This document shows positions 35,094 to 42,836 of a stretch of 64,000 nt of DNA, piece by piece; positions within the stretch are counted from its first letter, which is position 1; the number at the start of each line of letters is the position of its first letter. The position numbers and the translations under genes were made by a program. Below the pieces are notes generated by a model, which was not told the origin of the DNA, did not search any database, and was given only the letters and a program-made list of their open reading frames with translations. This DNA is from Lysinibacillus_B sp031181585 (GTDB lineage: Bacteria; Bacillota; Bacilli; Bacillales_A; Planococcaceae), in the NCBI RefSeq assembly GCF_047301505.1, contig NZ_CP154840.1, positions 1,488,001-1,552,000 of the forward strand. The letters run 5' to 3'.

Positions 35094-36380
35094 TTATTCA
35101 TTACCCTTACCGTATTTACGAACCCGAAGTAATGCTTGCTCCGCGTGGCCGGCAAAATTCTCCAGCTGGCAAAGACGTGCAGCATATTCTCCAATTCTAG
35201 CACTCTGTTCTTTTGATGTAATCTTTTGATAGGTAACAGTTTTAATAAATTTGCCTACCCAAAGTCCGCCAGTATATCTAGCAGCACCTTTTGTTGGTAA
35301 AGTATGATTCGTCCCAATAACTTTATCTCCGTAGGCAACGTTTGTTTCCGGCCCTAAAAACAGGCAGCCGTAGTTCGTCATATTTTCTAGGAAGTAGTCA
35401 GGATTTTTTGTTAAAATTTCAACGTGCTCAAATGCCAGACGGTCAGCTTCCTTCAGTGCTTCCTCCTCATCTTCTACCAGGAGAATTTGCCCGTAATCTT
35501 CCCATGAAACTCTTGCTATATCAGCTGTCGGCAAGATTTCAAGCTGACGTTCGATTTCTTTTACAGTTTCTTCAGCGATGTGACGGGAAGTTGTAATAAG
35601 AGCCCCAGGAGATGTCGGTCCGTGCTCTCCTTGACCTAAAATGTCAGTTGCAATCATTTCAGGATCACTAGTTTCATCTGCAACAACTAATGTTTCTGTT
35701 GGTCCTGCAAATAGATCAATACCAACACGACCGAAAAGCTGGCGTTTCGCTTCAGCAACAAATGCATTACCAGGTCCAACGATCATATCAACCGGTTTAA
35801 TCGTTTCTGTCCCGATCGCCATACCAGCCATCGCTTGAATTCCACCTAAAATATAAATTTCATCAGCCCCAGCCTTATGCATTGCATAGACAGTTGCCGC
35901 AGGGATTTCTCCGTTAATAGGAGGAGTACATGCAATAACACGTTTAACACCAGCTACTTTTGCTGTTAGTACACTCATATGTGCAGAAGCAACCATTGGA
36001 TAACGTCCGCCTGGAATATAACATCCTACACTGTTTACGGGAATATTTTTGTGACCAAGAATAACTCCTGGCATCGTTTCTTCCTCTACATCCTTTAACG
36101 AAGAAAGCTGGATTTCAGCGAATTTACGGATGTTATTTTGAGCGAATTCAATATCTTTTATAGTTTGTTCAGGAATGGAATCACAGATTTCTTTAATTTG
36201 TTCTTCAGATAAACGGAAGCTTTCCGGACTCCAGTTATCGAATTTTTCAGACAGATCTCTAAGCGCCTGATCGCCGTCCGCTTCAACCATTTGGATAGTA
36301 GAGCGGACAATTTCTGAAACTTTTGCATCATCCTTCTGGATATCTTCTTTTACTTTGCCTTCTTTTAAATAAATCACCAT
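35094..36380 (-). CDS. HisD-like dehydrogenase (sulfopropanediol/HpsN-type candidate)
   Basis: A 428-residue zinc- and NAD-dependent alcohol dehydrogenase of the histidinol dehydrogenase superfamily. Landmarks are CYIPGGRYPMVASAHMSVL, VDMIVGPGNAFVAEAKRQLF, DLFAGPTETLVVADET, LGQGEHGPTSPGALIT, and HTLPTKGAARYTGGLWVGKF. It is not in a his operon; neighbours are a permease and a LacI regulator. The PGGRYPMVASAHMS form is typical of paralogues such as HpsN, which oxidises (R)-2,3-dihydroxypropane-1-sulfonate. The actual substrate, DHPS or another small polyol, is inferred. GGGAGAGG precedes ATG 36380. Confidence 0.8.
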   Translation of the reverse strand: MVIYLKEGKVKEDIQKDDAKVSEIVRSTIQMVEADGDQALRDLSEKFDNWSPESFRLSEEQIKEICDSIPEQTIKDIEFAQNNIRKFAEIQLSSLKDVEEETMPGVILGHKNIPVNSVGCYIPGGRYPMVASAHMSVLTAKVAGVKRVIACTPPINGEIPAATVYAMHKAGADEIYILGGIQAMAGMAIGTETIKPVDMIVGPGNAFVAEAKRQLFGRVGIDLFAGPTETLVVADETSDPEMIATDILGQGEHGPTSPGALITTSRHIAEETVKEIERQLEILPTADIARVSWEDYGQILLVEDEEEALKEADRLAFEHVEILTKNPDYFLENMTNYGCLFLGPETNVAYGDKVIGTNHTLPTKGAARYTGGLWVGKFIKTVTYQKITSKEQSARIGEYAARLCQLENFAGHAEQALLRVRKYGKGNE

Positions 36381-36399
36381 TATAACCTCTCCCTTTGTG

Positions 36400-36415
36400 T
36401 TGCATACGTATGCAA
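36400..36415. promoter_or_regulatory. LacI-type operator O1
   Basis: TTGCATACGTATGCAA, a perfect 16-bp palindrome with central ACGT, 20 nt upstream of the HisD-like start codon. Confidence 0.8.
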
Positions 36416-36446
36416 AAGTATGTTCAATTAACCTCTAAATCACTGC

Positions 36447-36475
36447 AATGTAACTCATATTGCATGCGTATGCAA
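36447..36475 (-). promoter_or_regulatory. Promoter overlapping LacI-type operator O2
   Basis: TTGCATGCGTATGCAA (36460-36475) differs from O1 at one base. On the minus strand, TTGCAT (-35, 36470-36475), a 17-nt spacer and TACATT (-10, 36447-36452) overlap it. Operator start points are 60 bp apart, so one covers the promoter and one lies downstream, suitable for looping or roadblock repression. Confidence 0.7.
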
Positions 36476-36550
36476 ATTAGTTATAAAAAAAAGCCATTTG
36501 TTAAATAGCTTTAATAAAAGGTTACAAGAAAACGGTTTCATATGTCAACG

Positions 36551-37543
36551 TTATTTTAAAATAGTAGTCTCTCTATGGATAAATCGGCCCTTTAATTTAA
36601 TGGTTTCGAAAGGGTCTTTATTTTTTTTAGTGATGAGTAAATTAATCGTTTCATCGACCATTTCCTCTATAGGCTGGGCCCAGGTAGAAAGCATATAAGA
36701 AGGCCATGCAGCCATTTTAATATTATCAAAGCCGATCACAACGGTCTCATCAGGAACGGCTATTTTCTTTTCTCGTAATGCATCGAGCGCTCCGATCGCC
36801 GTAATATCATTTGCTCCGAAAATAGCTTGCGGACGATGACCATTTTCAATCATATTTTTCGTGAGGTGGTAAGCTTTTTCATATGTATAATCTCCTTCAA
36901 GCGTTGTAATCTGGATCCCTTGGGAATTAAAAAATTCAGTAAATCCGTATTGCCGTTCTTGATTCGTAGATGTATTTCTTTTTCCGGTTATAAAAACAAT
37001 GTCTTCCATGCCGCTATTATAAAGATACGCTGCAATTTCCGTTGCTGCGGAAATATTATCGCAGGAAACTGAATGACAAGGAATGTTTTTGTCATACCGG
37101 TTAAACAAAGTAATGGGGATATTATTATTATAAATTCTTGTAACAACATTAGAGGAAATCACTGCATCTGTCACAATAATTCCTTCCACGTTATATTCCA
37201 GGAAATGATTTAACTCTTCTTGTTGGATTTCTTCATTTTCGGTATACAAAAATAATATATTATATCCCTTGGCTCGCAATTTCTGTGAAAACATTCCTAA
37301 CACTTCATGATAGAAGGGGTTTTGAATATCCTTCATTGCCAGACCTACCATATTTGTTTTTTGTTTTGTTAAGCTTCTAGCTAATGCATTTGGACGATAA
37401 TTCAATTCTTCTGCAGCTTTTAAAACCCGTTCTCTAGTCTTTTCAGAAACACTAGCGCCTGGCGTGAAAACTCGTGAAACAGTTGACTGTGATACATTGG
37501 CAAGCCGAGCGACATCCCAGGCTGAAATAACTTTATTATCCAT
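36551..37543 (-). CDS. LacI-family transcriptional regulator
   Basis: A 330-residue repressor. The N-terminal helix-turn-helix SAWDVARLANVSQSTVSRVF (about 7-26) and hinge YRPNALARSLTKQKTN are followed by a periplasmic-binding-protein-like effector domain (GLAMKDIQNPFYHEV, YGFTEFFNSQG, FGANDITAIGALDALREK, VIGFDNIKMAAWP). GGAG precedes ATG 37543. It lies directly upstream of the HisD-like/GntP operon in the same orientation; the two palindromes between them are its likely operators. The inducer is presumably the imported substrate. A TTGCTT-16-TATTAT promoter is visible at 37577-37604. Confidence 0.9.
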   Translation of the reverse strand: MDNKVISAWDVARLANVSQSTVSRVFTPGASVSEKTRERVLKAAEELNYRPNALARSLTKQKTNMVGLAMKDIQNPFYHEVLGMFSQKLRAKGYNILFLYTENEEIQQEELNHFLEYNVEGIIVTDAVISSNVVTRIYNNNIPITLFNRYDKNIPCHSVSCDNISAATEIAAYLYNSGMEDIVFITGKRNTSTNQERQYGFTEFFNSQGIQITTLEGDYTYEKAYHLTKNMIENGHRPQAIFGANDITAIGALDALREKKIAVPDETVVIGFDNIKMAAWPSYMLSTWAQPIEEMVDETINLLITKKNKDPFETIKLKGRFIHRETTILK

Positions 37544-37830
37544 AATGATGCTCCATTCTAAAGGATCTTTGTTCTAATAATATTAGCATAATTAGGTGAA
37601 GCAAAGACAGTCACTGCTTGTTTCCGATAAATAAAAAGATAGTTCAGCAGCCTGGAAATTATCCCGGAAAACAAGAGCTCGCTGTGCCGATAAAATATAT
37701 CTCTTATGGAACCAGGCAATAATTAGAGCGATATACCTGTTCTATAGGGGATGAAGTAATTCTTCATGTCTGTATATAAATTAGAAACCCCGTGCAGATC
37801 TTTTAAAAAGGACTGTGTGATAGACTCCAA
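37544..37830. other. Intergenic stretch upstream of the LacI gene
   Basis: It contains the minus-strand promoter of the LacI gene (TTGCTT at 37599-37604, 16-nt spacer, TATTAT at 37577-37582). The rest, up to the ABC-F terminator, shows no supported feature. Confidence 0.45.
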
Positions 37831-37877
37831 AAAGCCCCTCCAAAACGCAGTAGATCATCTGCGTCTAGAGGGGCTTT
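37831..37877 (-). terminator. Terminator of the ABC-F gene
   Basis: An outer stem AAAGCCCCTC / GAGGGGCTTT and inner stem ACGCAG / CTGCGT, with an A-run on the plus strand giving a T-run on the minus strand. Confidence 0.85.
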
Positions 37878-37895
37878 GTATTGAAAGGTGTCGCT

Positions 37896-39344
37896 TTATT
37901 TTTCTATTAAAGATTGACTTTCCAATGCAATCATTCTGGTTGCAGCTTGCTGAATAAAATATTCATCGTGCGACACAAATAAAATAGTGCCGTCATACGC
38001 CTTAATAAAGCTGGCGAGTGCTTCACGTGCAGCCATATCTAAAAAATTGGTTGGCTCATCAAGCAGGAGAATATTGTAACGCCCTAAAAAGAGCTCACTT
38101 AACAGCAGGCGAATACGTTCACCGCCACTTAAATCGCTGATGTGCTTTTGTAAATCTGTGTGTTCAAATTGCATATGGTGCAAGACGCTTCGGATAAATG
38201 AATCACTGTAGTCTGAGCGCGTTTTTAAAAAGTGCCACACTGTTTCATTCGGTAAATTTTGATAAGCAAGCTGTGAAAAGAACCCCATTTTTACTTTTGG
38301 GGACATTTCAATGCTTTCATGGCCGGAGAAAATGGCCTGTAAAAGCGTAGATTTCCCGCTTCCATTCGGGCCTGTCAATGCTATTTTGTCACGCAGTCCA
38401 ATGTGCAGCCGAGATTGTTCGAGCAGGGTTTTTTCACTGCAAGCTAACGTCAGGTTTTGAATCATAATAGGAAACTTATTATGAAGCTCTAATGCCTTGG
38501 CCTGAAAGAATTGAACCGGTATTGAATCCTTTACCTGCTCAACAGTTTCCAGCTGTTCAATCCGTTTTTCAATCGCCTTTGCGGCACGATGAACGGCTTT
38601 CTGGCTTGTGCCCTTCGATTTAGTTTCGAACATACGATTTGCTTTCGCTTTTGTTTCCTTCTTTGACATATTGTTGGCTTGTGTAATTTTTTCAGCTTTT
38701 TTCATTTTGTCTGCAGCTGCTTTTTCCAAATGCGCTTTTTCACGCAAGTATTTATGATAAGCATCCTGGTGCTGCTGTTTTTCGAGTTCCTTCTGTGCTT
38801 CATAGTCGGAATAATTGCCGCTATAAACTGTAACTTTTCCATCATCCACTTCCCAAATTGTCGTAACTGTTTCATCCAGCAACATGCGGTCATGGCTGAT
38901 TAAAAGGAGCGAGCCGTAATAATAGCGAAGCTGATCCTGGAGGAAGTGTATCCCGTCTTTATCAAGGTGGGTTGTCGGTTCATCGAGTAAAAGTGCCTCA
39001 TAGTAATGGCTGAATGCCTGCGCAAGCTTTTGCCGGGTAAGTTCACCGCCGCTGTGCGGGTCTACAGCATGTAATTTGTGCTGTAAGGCCATATCTATAT
39101 CCTGATTGGATCGGGCAAGGTTCGTTTGTTCGAAATAGTAAAAATCCGTGTGTACAGCTATTTTGCCTTGCTGAGGCTGCAGTTCTCCGGATATAAGCTT
39201 TAATAATGTGCTTTTTCCGGCGCCGTTTTTACCTACAAACCCAATACGGTCGAATTGATGCACCGTTAAATGGGAGATCGTTAGAATGTCCTTATCTAAA
39301 AATTGTACATGAATATTTTTGAGCTCAAAGTTAATGTTTTCCAT
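37896..39344 (-). CDS. ABC-F ribosomal protection ATPase (antibiotic resistance type)
   Basis: About 482 residues with two ABC ATPase domains and no membrane segment. The first has Walker A GKNGAGKST (about 39-47), signature SGGELTRQK and Walker B LLLDEPTTHLD. The second has GPNGSGKST, LSGGERIRLLL and LLLDEPTNFLD. Between them is a charged helical linker (KYLREKAHLEKAAADKMKKA...) that in ABC-F proteins reaches into the ribosomal exit-tunnel/peptidyl-transferase centre and dislodges drugs. Size and layout fit the Msr/Vml-like antibiotic-resistance ABC-F group. A long leader with two short ORFs and terminators precedes it. ATG 39344 gives 8-nt spacing to GGAGG; ATG 39347 is possible. Confidence 0.88.
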   Translation of the reverse strand: MENINFELKNIHVQFLDKDILTISHLTVHQFDRIGFVGKNGAGKSTLLKLISGELQPQQGKIAVHTDFYYFEQTNLARSNQDIDMALQHKLHAVDPHSGGELTRQKLAQAFSHYYEALLLDEPTTHLDKDGIHFLQDQLRYYYGSLLLISHDRMLLDETVTTIWEVDDGKVTVYSGNYSDYEAQKELEKQQHQDAYHKYLREKAHLEKAAADKMKKAEKITQANNMSKKETKAKANRMFETKSKGTSQKAVHRAAKAIEKRIEQLETVEQVKDSIPVQFFQAKALELHNKFPIMIQNLTLACSEKTLLEQSRLHIGLRDKIALTGPNGSGKSTLLQAIFSGHESIEMSPKVKMGFFSQLAYQNLPNETVWHFLKTRSDYSDSFIRSVLHHMQFEHTDLQKHISDLSGGERIRLLLSELFLGRYNILLLDEPTNFLDMAAREALASFIKAYDGTILFVSHDEYFIQQAATRMIALESQSLIEK

Positions 39345-39347
39345 CAT

Positions 39348-39419
39348 TGCTACCTCCGAAATGTTGATTTCGTACCGATAGCGAATCGATACGAGCGGGT
39401 TGTGTACTGACCGCTCGTA
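39348..39419 (-). promoter_or_regulatory. Hairpins before the ABC-F start
   Basis: On the transcript, ATACGAGCGG / CCGCTCGTAT (plus-strand 39389-39420) forms a 10-bp stem abutting the stop of uORF2. It is followed by a second stem GTATCGAT / ATCGGTAC and by CGAAAT / ATTTCG directly against the GGAGG site. These could mask the ABC-F binding site unless a ribosome stalls on uORF2. Confidence 0.55.
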
Positions 39420-39443
39420 TTAAAAGAATAATAGCATCTGCAT
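39420..39443 (-). CDS. Leader peptide uORF2 (MQMLLFF)
   Basis: ATG CAG ATG CTA TTA TTC TTT TAA on the minus strand: seven codons with a perfect AGGAGG (plus-strand 39453-39458) 9 nt upstream. Its stop codon is the base of the 10-bp hairpin ahead of the ABC-F gene. The position, strong initiation signal and short length are those of an attenuator leader peptide; the inducing drug is not known. Confidence 0.6.
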   Translation of the reverse strand: MQMLLFF

Positions 39444-39484
39444 TGTTTTAGTCCTCCTGTGAAAAAGTTAGCCTAAAACGCAAT

Positions 39485-39512
39485 AAAAAAGCAGACATAT
39501 ATTTGCCTGCTT
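39485..39512 (-). terminator. Leader terminator A
   Basis: On the minus strand AAGCAGGC / GTCTGCTT with an 8-nt loop, followed by TTTTTTATT. It lies between the two upstream ORFs, before the ABC-F gene: a premature-termination site. Confidence 0.7.
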
Positions 39513-39579
39513 CGAAAAAAGTATAGAAAACACCCGGTAAAAAGGACATTCTATCGTATTTTTCATTTACAAGCATGAC

Positions 39580-39615
39580 AAAAAAGCCCTCGTTTTAAGG
39601 GGTTTGCTTTTTTAT
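39580..39615 (-). terminator. Leader terminator B, right after uORF1
   Basis: On the minus strand AAAAAAGC...CCCT / AGGG...CTTTTTT, a hairpin with a terminal T6 beginning 11 nt after the uORF1 stop. This is the arrangement expected for drug-controlled antitermination by a stalled ribosome. Confidence 0.65.
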
Positions 39616-39622
39616 TGCCAGC

Positions 39623-39646
39623 TTAGCGTAAACGAATAGAATACAT
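39623..39646 (-). CDS. Macrolide-type leader peptide uORF1 (MYSIRLR)
   Basis: ATG TAT TCT ATT CGT TTA CGC TAA on the minus strand, with AAGGAGG (plus-strand 39656-39662) 9 nt upstream and the predicted transcription start about 10 nt further. The peptide ends Arg-Leu-Arg before the stop. RLR at the C-terminus is the macrolide-dependent stalling motif of the MsrD/MefA leader (MTASMRLR) and occurs in the ErmD leader. A terminator follows at once. By analogy, a macrolide-stalled ribosome here would prevent termination and switch on the ABC-F gene. Confidence 0.75.
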   Translation of the reverse strand: MYSIRLR

Positions 39647-39678
39647 AGAAACAGTCCTCCTTCACATAAATTACTGTC

Positions 39679-39707
39679 ATCATACTCAATTTCAGGGACA
39701 ATTTCAA
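39679..39707 (-). promoter_or_regulatory. Sigma-A promoter of the ABC-F leader
   Basis: On the minus strand TTGAAA (plus-strand 39702-39707), a 17-nt spacer and TATGAT (39679-39684). Transcription would begin near 39672, giving a leader of about 325 nt. Confidence 0.7.
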
Positions 39708-39863
39708 CTATAGATTTATTCAAGATTATAAATGGTGGAGCATGCCTACCGTAATTCCCAGGGATTGCAACAACATAAACGAAGGGGGAGGATAGTAAAG
39801 AAAATGGGGGTATTAGACGTTCTTTTAGTGATGTAGAATATTTCTTAATTATAGAATAAAAAA

Positions 39864-39901
39864 TCCCCCGCCAATTGATTGAGATGTCAATTAGCGGGGG
39901 A
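39864..39901 (-). terminator. Terminator of the ytbE-like gene
   Basis: TCCCCCGC-c-AATTGA / TCAATT-a-GCGGGGGA, a 14-bp stem with one internal mismatch; the minus strand continues TTTTTTATTC. Confidence 0.88.
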
Positions 39902-39958
39902 GTCCATTCATGTCATGTGAGAAACTACTCTGCCTTACAAGGTTGTTTCAGGCCTTAT

Positions 39959-40801
39959 TTAAAAGTCAAAGTTATCAGGGTCTGGACCTACACGGTGATT
40001 TTCGTTCAGCTCGTTTATTTGCTGGATTTCTTCTGCAGTTAATTCGAAATCAAATATAGCTGCGTTCTCAACAATTCGGTGTTCCTTTGTGGATTTTGGA
40101 ATAGTGACAACGCCGTTTTGTAAATCCCATCGTAAAATAACTTGTGCGATAGATTTTCCGTGATTGTCTGCAATTGTCTGCAGCACTGGATTATCCAGTA
40201 ATTGCCCCTGCATTAAAGGTGACCACGCTTCCATCTGAATATTGTGCTGTTGGCAGAAGGCTTTTACTTTTTCCTGAGTCAGGCGTGGATGGTATTCTAC
40301 CTGATTGATCATTGGTTTAATTTCAGCATCTTTTAGTAAGTCTTCTAAATGATGTACCTGGAAGTTACTTACGCCGATAGCTTTTACTTTTCCTTCTTTA
40401 TAAAGTGTTTCTAATGCGCGCCAAGCTTCTTTATATTTACCCTCTACCGGCCAATGGATCAGGTATAAATCTAAATAATCAAGACCGAGTTTTTTCAGGC
40501 TTGTTTCGTAGGCTGCTAAAGTCGATTCGTAGCCTAAGTCAGAATTCCACACTTTTGATGTGATAAATAAGTCTTCTCGTGAAATATTTGTTTCTTTTAA
40601 CGCCTCATGGATTGCTTGGCCAACGCCTTCTTCATTTTCATAAATAGCTGCTGTATCAATGCTGCGGTAGCCGTGTTTAATGGCAAATTTAACGGCATTA
40701 ATCAGCTCTGGTCCTTCTTCTACTTTAAACACACCCAGTCCGAACCAAGGCATTTTTACACCATTATGCAAAGTAGTAGTATCTTGTAGATTTTTCATCA
40801 T
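39959..40801 (-). CDS. ytbE: Aldo/keto reductase YtbE
   Basis: A 280-residue NADPH-dependent aldo/keto reductase. It shows LHNGVKMPWFGLGVFKVEEG, the DTAAIYENE segment with catalytic Asp and Tyr, the Lys in ITSKVWNSDLG, the His in DLYLIHWPVEGKYKEAWRAL, and the cofactor-binding VVTIPKSTKEHRI. From memory it is extremely close to B. subtilis YtbE, down to the ending RVGPDPDNFDF. Such enzymes reduce reactive aldehydes such as methylglyoxal. ATG 40801 has GGAGG upstream. It lies 68 nt after the MFS gene, as in the B. subtilis ytbDE pair. Confidence 0.88.
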   Translation of the reverse strand: MMKNLQDTTTLHNGVKMPWFGLGVFKVEEGPELINAVKFAIKHGYRSIDTAAIYENEEGVGQAIHEALKETNISREDLFITSKVWNSDLGYESTLAAYETSLKKLGLDYLDLYLIHWPVEGKYKEAWRALETLYKEGKVKAIGVSNFQVHHLEDLLKDAEIKPMINQVEYHPRLTQEKVKAFCQQHNIQMEAWSPLMQGQLLDNPVLQTIADNHGKSIAQVILRWDLQNGVVTIPKSTKEHRIVENAAIFDFELTAEEIQQINELNENHRVGPDPDNFDF

Positions 40802-40869
40802 TCTAAGTAATCCTCCATTTTTTATAAGAATCAAGTTTATTCTAACTTAGTTATTCCAGTATTTCTTCC

Positions 40870-42075
40870 TTAAGAGACCATCTCTTTTAATTCATTTTTA
40901 TTCTGATCTTTTCTTTCGAGGTATGCACTCCAACTTGCAAGTATAGCTGCTGTTAGTACCATAAGCGCTCCTACCCAAGAGGTATGAATGAGCCCGATAG
41001 AATTTGTGATCAGACCGCCTAAGTAAGACCCGAGTGCAATGCCGGCGTTAAATGCGGCAATATTGATGGCGGATGCTACATCTACCCCGGCAGGGACGAA
41101 TCGTTCTGCCAGCATGACTACATATACTTGTAAACCGGGTACGTTCATGAATGCTAGAAGCCCCATTAAGAAAATGGTAATCAATCCTGCTGTTTTAAAT
41201 GGTGCTGTAAACAGCAGAATAAATAGTATAACCGCTTGTACAATGAACATGTAAACTAAGGCCCTAATCGGATTATGATTGGACATTTTTCCACCCGCCA
41301 TATTGCCGATCGCTATTGCCACGCCATATATAAGCAGAATAATTGCTACTGCTCCTTCAGAATATCCTGTGATGTCCTGCAGCATCGGAGTCAGGTAAGT
41401 GAAGACAACGAAAGTTCCCCCGTAACCTAAAGCTGTTATCATAAAGACAAGCAATAATCGGCCGTTTGTTACTAATTTGTACTGATCACGAAACGTTGTA
41501 CGAGTACCTTTGCGCAAACCGGATGGAATGAGGATGCTATTTGCAATCAAGGCAATGACCCCGATACCAACAATGATGATAAACGCCGCTCTCCAGCCAA
41601 ACTGCTGTCCAATAAATGTTCCTAATGGTACACCTGTTACAGTAGCTACCGTTAGTCCAGAGAACATAATGGAAATAGCGCTCGCTCTTCTGTTTTCCGG
41701 CACTAAGTCTGCTGCGATCGTGGAACCGATAGACATAAAAATCCCGTGTGAAAGAGCAGAAATGATACGAGCCGCCAGCAGGACCCCGATACTTGTTGCC
41801 CCGGCAGCAATACTATTTCCTATAATAAAGACGATCATAATCCATAGTAATAATGTTTTTCGTGACATACTGGAAGTAATGGCTGTCAGAACCGGTGCTC
41901 CAAACGTAACGCCTAATGCATATAAGGAAACAGTTAAGCCGGCTGTCGTTACAGAGATTTGTAAGTCTTGCGCTATTAATGGTAGTAGGCCGACACTGAT
42001 AAATTCTGTTGTTCCTATCGCAAATGCACTTATAGCCAATGCTAACAGTGCAAATGTACTTTGTTTTTTACCCAT
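40870..42075 (-). CDS. ytbD: MFS transporter YtbD-like
   Basis: A 401-residue major-facilitator drug:H+ antiporter of the 12-helix DHA1 (AraJ/YdhP-like) type: AISAFAIGTTEFISVGLLPLIAQDL at the N-terminus, the ALSHGIFMSIGSTIAADLVP loop, and GVPLGTFIGQQFGWRAAF (motif C region). Probable efflux pump; substrate unknown. It is upstream of the ytbE-like gene and divergent from an HxlR regulator, the same order as ytcD-ytbD-ytbE in B. subtilis, which supports the naming. It starts at ATG 42075 with AGGAGG upstream. Confidence 0.82.
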   Translation of the reverse strand: MGKKQSTFALLALAISAFAIGTTEFISVGLLPLIAQDLQISVTTAGLTVSLYALGVTFGAPVLTAITSSMSRKTLLLWIMIVFIIGNSIAAGATSIGVLLAARIISALSHGIFMSIGSTIAADLVPENRRASAISIMFSGLTVATVTGVPLGTFIGQQFGWRAAFIIIVGIGVIALIANSILIPSGLRKGTRTTFRDQYKLVTNGRLLLVFMITALGYGGTFVVFTYLTPMLQDITGYSEGAVAIILLIYGVAIAIGNMAGGKMSNHNPIRALVYMFIVQAVILFILLFTAPFKTAGLITIFLMGLLAFMNVPGLQVYVVMLAERFVPAGVDVASAINIAAFNAGIALGSYLGGLITNSIGLIHTSWVGALMVLTAAILASWSAYLERKDQNKNELKEMVS

Positions 42076-42204
42076 TGCTATTTTCTCCTCCTATATAATT
42101 TGGGCATGTATGAACGATTTTGTTTTTAGTAAACTAAAACGAATTACGTCAAAACTTAATCGATAAATGTTATTATGATATATACAGAATCAATAGAGAA
42201 GTAC

Positions 42205-42259
42205 GCACTTTAAAGTGCTGTAGGAACCTAAAAGTGATATAGGTACTTTTTAGTTCCTA
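42205..42259. promoter_or_regulatory. Palindromic candidate operators of the HxlR regulator
   Basis: GCACTTTAAAGTGC (42205-42218), a perfect 14-bp palindrome, is followed by a larger dyad with arms TAGGAAC (42221) / GTTCCTA (42259) enclosing AAAAGT / ACTTTT. They lie just upstream of the HxlR gene in the divergent gap to ytbD. Confidence 0.6.
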
Positions 42260-42276
42260 TAAAGAAGGAGGAACAT

Positions 42277-42648
42277 ATGAAGAAAAAGAAATATAATATT
42301 TCGGTAGAAGCGACGCTGGAAGTGATAGGCGGCAAGTGGAAATGTGTTATTCTATGTCATCTTACACACGGCAAGAAACGAACAAGTGAGTTGAAACGTC
42401 TGATGCCGGATATTACACAGAAAATGTTAACGCAACAGTTACGTGAATTAGAGGAAGACGGGGTTATTAATAGAATTGTTTATAATCAAGTACCTCCTAA
42501 AGTGGAATATGAGTTAAGTGAATATGGATGGAGCCTGCAGGGCATTTTAAATTCGCTTTGTACGTGGGGAGAAAATCATATTATAAAGGTGTACGGTGAT
42601 ACAGTTGATGTCCTGGAAGAGAATGTGCTAAATGAACATTTAAGATAA
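42277..42648 (+). CDS. ytcD: HxlR-family regulator YtcD-like
   Basis: A 123-residue winged-helix protein of the HxlR family: VEATLEVIGGKWKCVILCHL, then ITQKMLTQQLRELEEDGVIN and PPKVEYELSEYGWSL. These often sense aldehydes or redox change through a conserved N-terminal Cys, here the Cys in KWKCVILCH. It is divergent from ytbD-ytbE with palindromes in the gap, so it is their likely regulator, as YtcD is in B. subtilis. AAGGAGGAAC precedes ATG 42277. Confidence 0.85.
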   Translation: MKKKKYNISVEATLEVIGGKWKCVILCHLTHGKKRTSELKRLMPDITQKMLTQQLRELEEDGVINRIVYNQVPPKVEYELSEYGWSLQGILNSLCTWGENHIIKVYGDTVDVLEENVLNEHLR

Positions 42649-42748
42649 TGAATCAGCAAATGTTATCTCTTTGCTGTTCTGCTGCACAAGCCATACGATA
42701 AAAAGCGGCTTTCCTTTTAAACGGCAGGAGATGTATACAAAATAATAG

Positions 42749-42786
42749 AGCATACTTGTTGAGGAACTAACAAGTATGCTTATTTT
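42749..42786 (+). terminator. Intrinsic terminator
   Basis: A 12-bp perfect stem AGCATACTTGTT / AACAAGTATGCT with an 8-nt loop, then TATTTT. It follows the HxlR gene. Confidence 0.8.
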
Positions 42787-42836
42787 CGATATAAGGAACC
42801 CTCTTGCTATTGAGAATTAAAATGCTGGGAGTGGTA

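Noticed and set aside
41510..42166. 218-residue plus-strand ORF antisense to the ytbD-like gene
   Set aside because: It is the shadow of a hydrophobic transporter gene; it crosses the promoter region and has no binding site.
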